Part shown: positions 54,201 through 64,000 of the stretch, piece after piece
Position numbering within the stretch: position 1 is the first letter of the stretch
Layout of the letters: every line of letters begins with the position of its first letter
NCBI GenBank assembly: GCA_032622095.1
Contig: CP136065.1
Span: 95,799,343 to 95,863,342 of the forward strand
Length of the DNA: 64,000 bases
Direction: 5' to 3'
From: Siphonodentalium dalli
Taxonomy: Eukaryota > Mollusca > Scaphopoda > Gadilida > Siphonodentaliidae
The notes under the pieces: model-generated
Told to the model about the DNA's origin: nothing
Database searches by the model: none
Seen by the model: the letters and a program-made list of their open reading frames with translations, nothing else
Program-made: the position numbers and the translations under genes

Positions 54201-57200
54201 TTTGGGATATGAGAAAGACACTCTCTACACATAGATTAGCTGCATGCACGATAACACTTATTGTTTTCTAACCGAAAATAACACAGATTATAACATACCG
54301 TTATATATTCTAGGCTGAAAAAAATCAAAGCGTGTTAAACTTCTTTCGAAAGTCCACATCTGGCCATGCACGACAACCTCTCACTAATGAGTCCATATGC
54401 CCAATCTAATTATTTTCTGGTCAATGTAGGATATACCCATGACGGTTGTATAGTGTCAAATCGGACAAGGCAACTTTATTGTAATTAGAACTCGGAAATG
54501 TAACATGGGACCAATACTTTAACACATAATACTGCCTTTTTGTGAAATTTCACCAGCGCCTGTGTACCCGAGTATTATGAAACCCACTTATTAGTAAGAA
54601 TGTCCGGAATCGGGCGATTAGTTGTAACTATACATACTTTATTAAATCGTCAAAAGGGTAAATTGGCGAGCACGAATTAATGTTATGCTGGCTTCATATG
54701 CTCAGAAAAAATCATGTTCATTATCACCGCCATTTCGCAGTCGTTTTCAACTTATCGCACAAAAGTGAAACAAAACGCTCTTTATTATTACCAATCAGGA
54801 ATAGACTAACACGGAACGCTCTTTTCTGTTCCATGCCGTGCATATGGCTGTTGTTTGGGAACCAAATGCCGTGTTAAAATTGTGTTTTGTTTACTCCAAT
54901 GCGACATGCAGGCACAGGCAATGCCTACATAAATGTAGTTCAATCATGTAAAGACCTATTTCGATACCGGGAAAACTTAAAAAGGGAAACATGTATTTTG
55001 AGGTGCAAACTGCCATATGGCTTTAGATTAAAACAAAAATTGGAATTAATATTTTTTCTGGATTGTGCTATGCTCCAGATAACGTTTTTTTATTCTGGTA
55101 AATAACTATATTCCAATGCTCTGACCAACTTATAGCACCACATCCAATGGGTTAACTGGAAAATCCAGTTGGGCGTGTGTTGACCAAGAAACACAACCCG
55201 TGCGCTGTGCGACATTAAACACTCTTGACAATGGATGTGCTTTACAAATAAAACGGGAAAATATTGTTACAAGAGATGGAGCTAGATCTCTCCAGATCGA
55301 GAACAGAATCTAACTCTCCTAACAGATATAGGCGCTGTCTTGCTAGATCGAGAAAAGAATCCCAACTATATCAACAGATGTGGTAACGTGAGCCAATATA
55401 TAATCTCGTTGCTGATAAGATTGCATAATTCAACGATTCGACCACATGCTTAAGTGTGCCCCATCCGACATTGTTGACTGGCACTCCAATAAACACTTAT
55501 GGTATACAGTGTCTGTGGTTTAGTTGCACATTAATGAATATTTAAGAGCATGATTAGTGAAAATGTAATTAGTGACCCATTTGAGATAGTCATGTTGGCT
55601 GAAATAAGTAAAAATGTGCAGCTTGGCAATCCACATTACATATTTATATAGTTCATTTTGGATATGAGAAAGACACTCTCTGCACATAGATTAGCTGCAT
55701 GCACGATAACACTTATTGTTTTCTAACCGAAAATAACACAGATTATAACATACCGTTATATATTCTAGGCTGAAAAAAATCAAAGCGTGTTAAACTTCTT
55801 TCGAAAGTCCACATCTGGCCATGCACGACAACCTCTCACTAATGAGTCCATATGGCCAATCTAATTATTTTCTGGTCAATGTAGGATATAGCCATGACGG
55901 CTGTATAGTGTAAAATGGGACACGGCAACTTTATTGTAATTAGAACTCGGAAATGTAACATGGGACCAATACTTTAACACATAATACTGCCTTTTTGTGA
56001 AATTTCACCAGCGCCTGTGTACCCGAGTATTATGAAACCCACTTATTAGTAAGAATGTCCGGAATCGGGCGATTAGTTGTAACTATACATACTTTATTAA
56101 ATCGTCAAAAGGGTAAATTGGCGAGCACGAATTAATATTATGCTGGCTTTATATGCTCAGAAAAAAATCATGTTCATTGTCACCGCCATTTCGCAGTCGT
56201 TTTCAACTTATCGCACAAAAGTGAAACAAAACGCTCTTTATTATTACCAATCAGGAATAGACTAACACGGAACGCTCTTTTCTGTTCCATGCCGTGCATA
56301 TGGCTGTTGTTTGGGAACCAAATGCGGTGTTAAAATTGTGTTTTGTTTACTCCAATGCGACATGCAGGCACAGGCAATGCCTACAGAAATGTAGTTCAAT
56401 CATGTAAAGACCTATTTCGATACCGGGAAAACTTAAAAAGGGAAACATGTATTTTGAGGTGCAAACTGCCATATGGCTTTAGATTAAAACAAAAATTGGA
56501 ATTAATTTTTTTTCTGGATTGAGCTATGCTCCAGATAACGTTTTTTTATTCTGGTAAATAACTATATTCCAATGCTCTGACCAACTTATAGCACCACATC
56601 CAATGGGTTAACTGGAAAATCCAGTTGGGCGTGTGTTGACCAAGAAACACAACCCGTGCGCTGTACGACATTGAACACTCTTGACAATGGATGTGATTTA
56701 CAAATAAAACGGGAAACTATTGTTACAAGAGATGGAGCTAGATCTCTCCAGATCGAGAAAAGAATCTGACTCTCCCAACAGATATAGGCGCTGTCTTGCT
56801 AGATCGAGAAAAGAATCCCAACTCTATCAACAGATGTGGTAACGTGAGACAATATATAATATCGTTGCTGATAAGATTGCATAATTCAACGATTCGACCA
56901 CATGCTTAAGTGTGCCCCATCCGACATTGTTGACTGGCTCTCCAATAAACAAGTATGGTATACAGTGTCTGTGGTTTAGTTGCACATTAATGAATATTTA
57001 AGAGCATGATTAGTGAAAATGTAATTAGTGACCCATTTGAGATAGTCATGTTGGCTGAAATAAGTAAAAATGTGCAGCTTGGCAATCCACATTACATATT
57101 TATATAGTTCATTTGGGATATGAGAAAGACACTCTCTACACATAGATTAGCTGCATGCACGATAACACTTATTGTTTTCTAACCGAAAATAACACAGATT

Positions 57201-60200
57201 ATAACACACCGTTATATATTCTAGGCTGAAAAAAATCAAAGCGTGTTAAACTTCTATCGAAAGTCCACATCTGGCCATGCACGACAACCTCTCACTAATG
57301 AGTCCATATGCCCAATCTAATTATTTTATGGTCAATGTAGGATATACCCATGACGGTTGTATAGTGTCAAATCGGACAAGGCAACTTTATTGTAATTAGA
57401 ACTCGGAAATGTAACATGGGACCAATACTTTAACACATAATATTGCCTTTTTGTGAAATTTCACCAGCGCCTGTGTACCCGAGTATTATGAAACCCACTT
57501 ATTAGTAAGAATGTCCGGAATCGGGCGATTAGTTGTAACTATACATACTTTATTAAATCGTCAAAAGGGTAAATTGGCGAGCACGAATTAATGTTATGCT
57601 GGCTTCATATGCTCAGAAAAAATCATGTTCATTATCACCGCCATTTCGCAGTCGTTTTCAACTTATCGCACAAAAGTGAAACAAAACGCTCTTTATTATT
57701 ACCAATCAGGAATAGACTAACACGGAACGCTCTTTTCTGTTCCATGCCGTGCATATGGCTGTTGTTTGGGAACCAAATGCCGTGTTAAAATTGTGTTTTG
57801 TTTACTCCAATGCGACATGCAGGCACAGGTAATGCCTACATAAATGTAGTTCAATCATGTAAAGACCTATTTCGATACCGGGAAAACTTAAAAAGGGAAA
57901 CATGTATTTTGAGGTGCAAACTGCCATATGGCTTTAGATTAAAACAAAAATTGGAATTAATATTTTTTCTGGATTGTGCTATGCTCCAGATAACGTTTTT
58001 TTATTCTGGTAAATAACTATATTCCAATGCTCTGACCAACTTATAGCACCACATCCAATGGGTTAACTGGAAAATCCAGTTGGGCGTGTGTTGACCAAGA
58101 AACACAACCCGTGCGCTGTGCGACATTAAACACTCTTGACAATGGATGTGCTTTACAAATAAAACGGGAAAATATTGTTACAAGAGATGGAGCTAGATCT
58201 CTCCAGATCGAGAACAGAATCTAACTCTCCTAACAGATATAGGCGCTGTCTTGCTAGATCGAGAAAAGAATCCCAACTATATCAACAGATGTGGTAACGT
58301 GAGCCAATATATAATCTCGTTGCTGATAAGATTGCATAATTCAACGATTCGACCACATGCTTAAGTGTGCCCCATCCGACATTGTTGACTGGCACTCCAA
58401 TACACACTTATGGTATACAGTGTCTGTGGTTTAGTTGCACATTAATGAATATTTAAGAGCATGATTAGTGAAAATGTAATTAGTGACCCATTTGAGATAG
58501 TCATGTTGGCTGAAATAAGTAAAAATGTGCAGCTTGGCAATCCACATTACATATTTATATAGTTCATTTTGGATATGAGAAAGACACTCTCTGCACATAG
58601 ATTAGCTGCATGCACGATAACACTTATTGTTTTCTAACCGAAAATAACACAGATTATAACATACCGTTATATATTCTAGGCTGAAAAAAATCAAAGCGTG
58701 TTAAACTTCTTTCGAAAGTCCACATCTGGCCATGCACGACAACCTCTCACTAATGAGTCCATATGGCCAATCTAATTATTTTCTGGTCAATGTAGGATAT
58801 AGCCATGACGGCTGTATAGTGTAAAATGGGACACGGCAACTTTATTGTAATTAGAACTCGGAAATGTAACATGGGACCAATACTTTAACACATAATACTG
58901 CCTTTTTGTGAAATTTCACCAGCGCCTGTGTACCCGAGTATTATGAAACCCACTTATTAGTAAGAATGTCCGGAATCGGGCGATTAGTTGTAACTATACA
59001 TACTTTATTAAATCGTCAAAAGGGTAAATTGGCGAGCACGAATTAATATTATGCTGGCTTTATATGCTCAGAAAAAAATCATGTTCATTGTCACCGCCAT
59101 TTCGCAGTCGTTTTCAACTTATCGCACAAAAGTGAAACAAAACGCTCTTTATTATTACCAATCAGGAATAGACTAACACGGAACGCTCTTTTCTGTTCCA
59201 TGCCGTGCATATGGCTGTTGTTTGGGAACCAAATGCGGTGTTAAAATTGTGTTTTGTTTACTCCAATGCGACATGCAGGCACAGGCAATGCCTACAGAAA
59301 TGTAGTTCAATCATGTAAAGACCTATTTCGATACCGGGAAAACTTAAAAAGGGAAACATGTATTTTGAGGTGCAAACTGCCATATGGCTTTAGATTAAAA
59401 CAAAAATTGGAATTAATTTTTTTTCTGGATTGAGCTATGCTCCAGATAACGTTTTTTTATTCTGGTAAATAACTATATTCCAATGCTCTGACCAACTTAT
59501 AGCACCACATCCAATGGGTTAACTGGAAAATCCAGTTGGGCGTGTGTTGACCAAGAAACACAACCCGTGCGCTGTACGACATTGAACACTCTTGACAATG
59601 GATGTGATTTACAAATAAAACGGGAAACTATTGTTACAAGAGATGGAGCTAGATCTCTCCAGATCGAGAAAAGAATCTGACTCTCCCAACAGATATAGGC
59701 GCTGTCTTGCTAGATCGAGAAAAGAATCCCAACTCTATCAACAGATGTGGTAACGTGAGACAATATATAATATCGTTGCTGATAAGATTGCATAATTCAA
59801 CGATTCGACCACATGCTTAAGTGTGCCCCATCCGACATTGTTGACTGGCACTCCAATAAACAAGTATGGTATACAGTGTCTGTGGTTTAGTTGCACATTA
59901 ATGAATATTTAAGAGCATGATTAGTGAAAATGTAATTAGTGACCCATTTGAGATAGTCATGTTGGCTGAAATAAGTAAAAATGTGCAGCTTGCCAATCCA
60001 CATTACATATTTATATAGTTCATTTTGGATATGAGAAAGACACTCTCTACACATAGATTAGCTGCATGCACGATAACACTTATTGTTTTCTAACCGAAAA
60101 TAACACAGATTATAACATACCGTTATATATTCTAGGCTGAAAAAAATCAAAGCATGTTAAACTTCTTTCGAAAGTCCACATCTGGCCATGCACGACAACC

Positions 60201-61386
60201 TCTCACTAATGAGTCCATATGCCCAATCTAATTATTTTCTGGTCAATGTAGGATATAGCCATGACGGTTGTATAGTGTCAAATCGGACAAGGCAACTTTA
60301 TTGTAATTAGAACTCGGAAATGTAACATGGGACCAATACTTTAACACATAATACTGCCTTTTTGTGAAATTTCACCAGCGCCTGTGTACCCGAGTATTAT
60401 GAAACCCACTTATTAGTAAGAATGTCCGGAATCGGGCGATTAGTTGTAACTATACATACTTTATTAAATCGTCAAAAGGGTAAATTGGCGAGCACGAATT
60501 AATATTATGCTAGCTTTATATGCTCAGAAAAAAACCATGTTAATTGTCACCGCCATTTCGCAGTCGTTTTCAACTTATCGCACAAAAGTGAAACAAAACG
60601 CTCTTTATTATTACCAATCAGGAATAGACTAACACGGAACGCTCTTTTCTGTTCCATGCCGTGCATATGGCTGTTGTTTGGGAACCAAATGCCGTGTTAA
60701 AATTGTGTTTTGTTTACTCCAATGCGACATGCAGGCACAGGCAATGCCTACATAAATGTAGTTCAATCATGTAAAGACCTATTTCGATACCGGGAAAACT
60801 TAAAAAGGGAAACATGTATTTTGAGGTGCAAACTGCCATATGGCTTTAGATTAAAACAAAAATTGGAATTAATTTTTTTTCTGAATTGAGCTATGCTCCA
60901 GATAACGTTTTTGTATTCTGGTAAATAACTATGTTCCAATGCTCTGACCAACTTAGAGCACCACATCCAACGGGTTAACTGGAAAATCCAGTTGGGCGTG
61001 TGTTGACCAAGAAACACAACCCGTGCGCTGTACGACATTGAACACTCTTGACAATGGATGTGCTTTACAAATAAAACGGGAAACTATTGTTACAAGAGAT
61101 GGAGCTAGATCTCTCCAGATCGAGAAAAGAATCTAACTCTCCCACAGATATAGGCGCTGTCTTGCTAGATCGAGAAAAGAATCCCAACTCTATCAACAGA
61201 TGTGGTAACGTGGGCCAATATATAATATCGTTGCTGATAAGATTGCATAATTCAACGATTCGACCACATGCTTAAGTGTGCCCCATCCGACATTGTTGAC
61301 TGGCACTCCAATAAACACTTATGGTATACAGTGTTTGTGGTTTAGTTGCCCATTAACGAATATTTAAGAGCATGGTTAGTGAAAAT
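51212..61386 (+). repeat. Seven-copy satellite with a 2,911-bp A-B higher-order unit
   Basis: Monomers start (at CATTTGAGATAGTCATG or its equivalent) at 51,212 (A), 52,667 (B), 54,123 (A), 55,578 (B), 57,034 (A), 58,489 (B) and 59,945 (mosaic), spacing 1,455 or 1,456 bp. Type A has CTTCATATGCTCAG, CAAATCGGACAAGG, GGAAAATATTG and GATTGTGCTATG; type B has CTTTATATGCTCAG, AAAATGGGACACGG, GGAAACTATTG and GATTGAGCTATG. Copies of one type are almost identical. The last copy mixes A and B markers and has private changes; the first is also slightly diverged. Each monomer contains a D-family segment (two AACGCTCTTT motifs, CCTATTTCGATACCGGG) and a 64-bp internal duplication (GCTAGATC...GATCGAGAAAAGAATC). 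Open frames of 65 and 72 codons recur at 2,911-bp spacing but are broken or shorter in B, so they are not taken as genes. Confidence 0.9.
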
Positions 61387-61510
61387 TTGTGTGAAATCGG
61401 ACATGAGCGGGCGATAATTTTAAACGCGCCAAAATCGTGACAGATAAACACACACACAATCTCGCGCCCCACACATAGAGCCTCACACACACACACACCC
61501 TCACACACAC

Positions 61511-61564
<54 letters not shown>

Positions 61565-61573
61565 CTCACACAC
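61387..61573. repeat. (CA)n microsatellite after the array
   Basis: Interrupted CACACA runs at 61,449-61,459 and 61,483-61,572 with CCCTCACA interruptions. The Cys/Val frames on the minus strand are artefacts. Confidence 0.85.
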
Positions 61574-62401
61574 TTGTTATATAGTTTATTTGGTGTATAT
61601 ACAAAATATTGATATCCGAATAAAATAAAATACCATAAAATGTATAATTTTTATTACATCATCCTACTGTTATTCCATTCGTCATAATATATAAATATCA
61701 ATCACCGATATACATGTACAAACAAAAGATGACACTACCTTGCCAGTCTAATCCGAAAAAACTACCGGAATGTCACATTCGAACTATTAGTATATGATTT
61801 TGACTGGCTAATAGTGACATATTGTTAATATTATTATACTACTTGGTCAGTATGTTATCGACCAAAAATATATCGGACCTAGGAATACTCATAAGAACCT
61901 TATTTCGCGCTCCGCGTATAATGTGCCGCATTTCTTGGTATACAGTGGGACATGGTCGTTTTATTTATAGAAACGTGAATTTTTTGAGAGGAAAAGAAGT
62001 CGAACTGCGACCCGGAGGCCGAGTCCGGTAAAAGATGTGGTTGGGAATTATGGTGATATGCATGAGAAACCTTCAGTGATAAGCCTTATATAGTTGTCAT
62101 AATTTGAAGGATTAGTTGTTTTAACGGAATTATGAGTTGGTCATTCGTGAAACCAAAATATGTTATATTTCCATAATTGCAATCATGGGTATATAATATA
62201 TGATCTGGAATGCGTTGCAATTTCTGACAGTGCTATTGCTCGTCAGTGCCATACTTCACACCGATACGACGTTACGGTCGTTACCTCGGGCTCATATCGC
62301 AGTCGATATCAAACTAACCAGGTAATAGACTGTAATAGCCCAATAATTATTATTGGAGACTGCCCATCAATCATACTCCTTGTCATACTTGATTATGGCT
62401 A
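61574..62401. other. Unassigned sequence
   Basis: AT-rich; small frames at 61,822-62,031 and 62,160-62,402 without domains. Confidence 0.4.
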
Positions 62402-62585
62402 GGCCCAGTTTCATAAAAGCAACTGACATAGTTGGGACGTAAGATGGTCTTAAGTTCAAACTTCAGTCGTAAGTGCGTTTCACGAACAGTGTCTTACTTA
62501 ATATAGTCTTAATTTTGGTCTTAACTTTAGTCTAACGCGAGGTTCTTAAGAAAAATCCTAAAATTAAGACATAAGTTATGGTCCT
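62402..62585. repeat. One-ended DNA-element terminus with GTCTTAA phrases
   Basis: Starts GGCCCAGTTTCATAAAAGCA, a terminus style seen in animal DNA transposons, followed by a dense set of GTCTTAA/TTAAGAC phrases (62,451; 62,491; 62,504; 62,516; 62,528; 62,565). No inverted partner was found downstream, so it is a fragment. Confidence 0.4.
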
Positions 62586-63055
62586 CCTTTTGTCGGACAT
62601 ATAGATGGGATCTGGTTCGTGTATGTTATTATAAATAAATTTAAATGAATAACATCTTACGAACACGGAGGGATGTTTCGGAAATTGTGGTCTATAGTTA
62701 ATAGCCAAATGGTACGCTGTAGCAGGGACGTGACATGCAATGGTTGCGCGATTGGAGGGGTGTGATGCAGTGTCCATTCCCAATACTAACTGGAAAAAGC
62801 CAAGACCTAACTATACAGTTCTCATTGTTGAAACAAAAAGAATATATTTTCATAGATTTGAACAGTATTTGCGATTCAAATCACAGAATTGTAATGTTTA
62901 CAGTAATCATGTTATGACAATTGGTCCGAACATTTCCACATCTAGGATAATAGTGAATGAGTTATACTCAGCTGTTTGATCAGTTCTGATTTCGGCTATT
63001 TTTATATGCTTTACATGCTATATTATTATGTTATAATTTGATTGTAAAATGCCAT
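62586..63055. other. Unassigned sequence
   Basis: Overlapping frames at 62,532-62,979 on both strands; no domain recognised. Confidence 0.4.
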
Positions 63056-63057
63056 TT

Positions 63058-64000
63058 GTAAACACACCGATCCCCACCCATCACACCGGGGGTGCCACAA
63101 CGAGGGGGTGAAAATGGGGTAAGGTATATTTTCGAGAACGGTGAGGATTACAACCGATTTGACGGGATGGGTAGGTGGCCAGCCACAAATACACCATAGA
63201 AACACACTTACCCACAACCATCATCCTCGGTGGGGGGGGGGGGGGGGTATGCAAATGGGGTATGGACCATTTTCGAGAATGGTAAGGATTTCAACCAATT
63301 TCACGGTATGGGTGGTCCACACCAAATACTCCATAGAAACACCCCGATCGCCTACCCATCACCTCGGGGGTACCAATCGAGAAGGTGGAAATGGGGTATG
63401 GACCATTTTCGCAAACGGTAAGCATTTCGACCGATTTGATGTTATGGGCACACCCAAATACACAATATAAACACCCGTCGCCCCTCAACATCACTCCCGG
63501 GGGTACAACTCGAGGGGTGAAAACGAGAACGGTAAGGACATCGACCGATTTGACGGCATGGGTGGGTGACCCGCCCCAAATAAACTATATAAACACCCGA
63601 ACCCCACCCATCACCCGGGGGGGGGAGGGGTTAACACTCCGAGGGGTAAACATTGGGTATGGACCATTTTCGAGAACGGTACGGATTTCGACCGATTTGA
63701 TGGCATTTGGGTGGGTGGCCCGCCTCTATACACCATAGAAACACCCCACCATCTGTCAGCTGGGGGTACCTCCCAAGGGGGTGAAAATGAGGTACATGTA
63801 TCGACCATTTTCGAGAAGGTAAGAATTTCGACCGATTTGACTACATGGCAGAGTGGCCCGCCAAAACACCACCCTAGAAACACTCCGACCCCTCCAATCA
63901 CCCGGAGGTACCACCCCGATGTGTGAAAATGGGGTATGGACCATTTTAGAGAACGGTAAGGGTTTCGACCGATTTGACGGCATGGGTGGGTGGCCCGCTC
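63058..64000 (+). repeat. 138-bp tandem repeat running off the window edge
   Basis: Seven diverged units with landmarks GGGTATGGACCATTTTCGAG (63,257; 63,395; 63,656; 63,793; 63,935; one unit is deleted near 63,520), CGACCGATTTGACGGCATGG, GTGGCCCGCC, ATAGAAACACCC and CCATCACCCGGGGG. Spacing is 137-140 bp. Because 138 is a multiple of three, long frames open on both strands (for example 63,385-63,738 plus; 63,611-63,901 minus); none has a known domain. Includes G16 at 63,232-63,247. Confidence 0.8.

Noticed and set aside
51769-58016. Recurring 65- and 72-codon frames in the array as conserved small genes
   Set aside because: They recur only because the DNA unit recurs; the B monomers do not keep them, and there are no domains.
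51212-61386. Hammerhead ribozyme in the tandem monomer (CTAATGAG and CGAAAG words)
   Set aside because: The catalytic CTGANGA core is altered (CTAATGA), and the GAAA element lies in the wrong order with no matching stems.

Overview
The window looks like nuclear DNA of an animal, most likely an aquatic invertebrate. It is AT-rich and very poor in genes. It carries microsatellites, a tRNA-derived SINE, non-LTR retrotransposon ends, many inverted-repeat DNA elements and long tandem arrays. I found no intact protein gene. Almost every open reading frame lies inside a repeat. The phylum cannot be fixed from sequence alone; a mollusc or another lophotrochozoan is a guess.

Layout. 1-2,320: sparse sequence ending in a dispersed repeat (called H here). 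2,321-19,878: what appears to be one 17.6 kb foldback-type element. It has near-identical inverted ends starting TGTTACGCC, satellite-filled arms and a 5-bp target duplication (GGCAC) in an H repeat. Its interior holds a PIF/Harbinger-like element with perfect 42-bp ends and a TTA duplication, a truncated sibling of it, Helitron-like elements, a palindrome cluster and several internal duplications, but no recognisable transposase. 19,884-22,481: the H array continues and is followed by a family called R here. 23-25 kb: an interrupted R copy, hairpins, a MITE, and the first copy of a dispersed family called D here. 25,943-26,290: a possible exon coding for threonine, with splice-like borders and symmetric phase. 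26,599-28,481 (minus strand): three neighbouring decayed genes, probably from a mobile or virus-like element.

30-37 kb is dominated by elements with non-autonomous Helitron hallmarks: 5'-TC, 3'-CTAG, a hairpin just before the 3' end, and A/T flanks. Several are joined head to tail with exact CTAG|TC junctions. 38.8-45.4 kb holds separate inverted-repeat elements, one with a 5-bp AGTTC target duplication, and a tRNA-like SINE. 45.8-51.2 kb holds several minus-strand D copies, one split by a truncated LINE.

51,212-61,386 is a seven-copy tandem array of about 1,455-bp monomers in A-B-A-B-A-B order (2,911-bp higher-order unit), with a mosaic last copy. Each monomer contains a D-like segment, so the array seems to be a young satellite born from a dispersed repeat. 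The window ends in a 138-bp tandem repeat that runs off the edge.

A theme across the window is short 'phrase' repeats, 8-15 bp motifs reused with variable spacers. Where element ends can be defined, such motifs lie at or just inside the ends, which suggests transposase-binding arrays.
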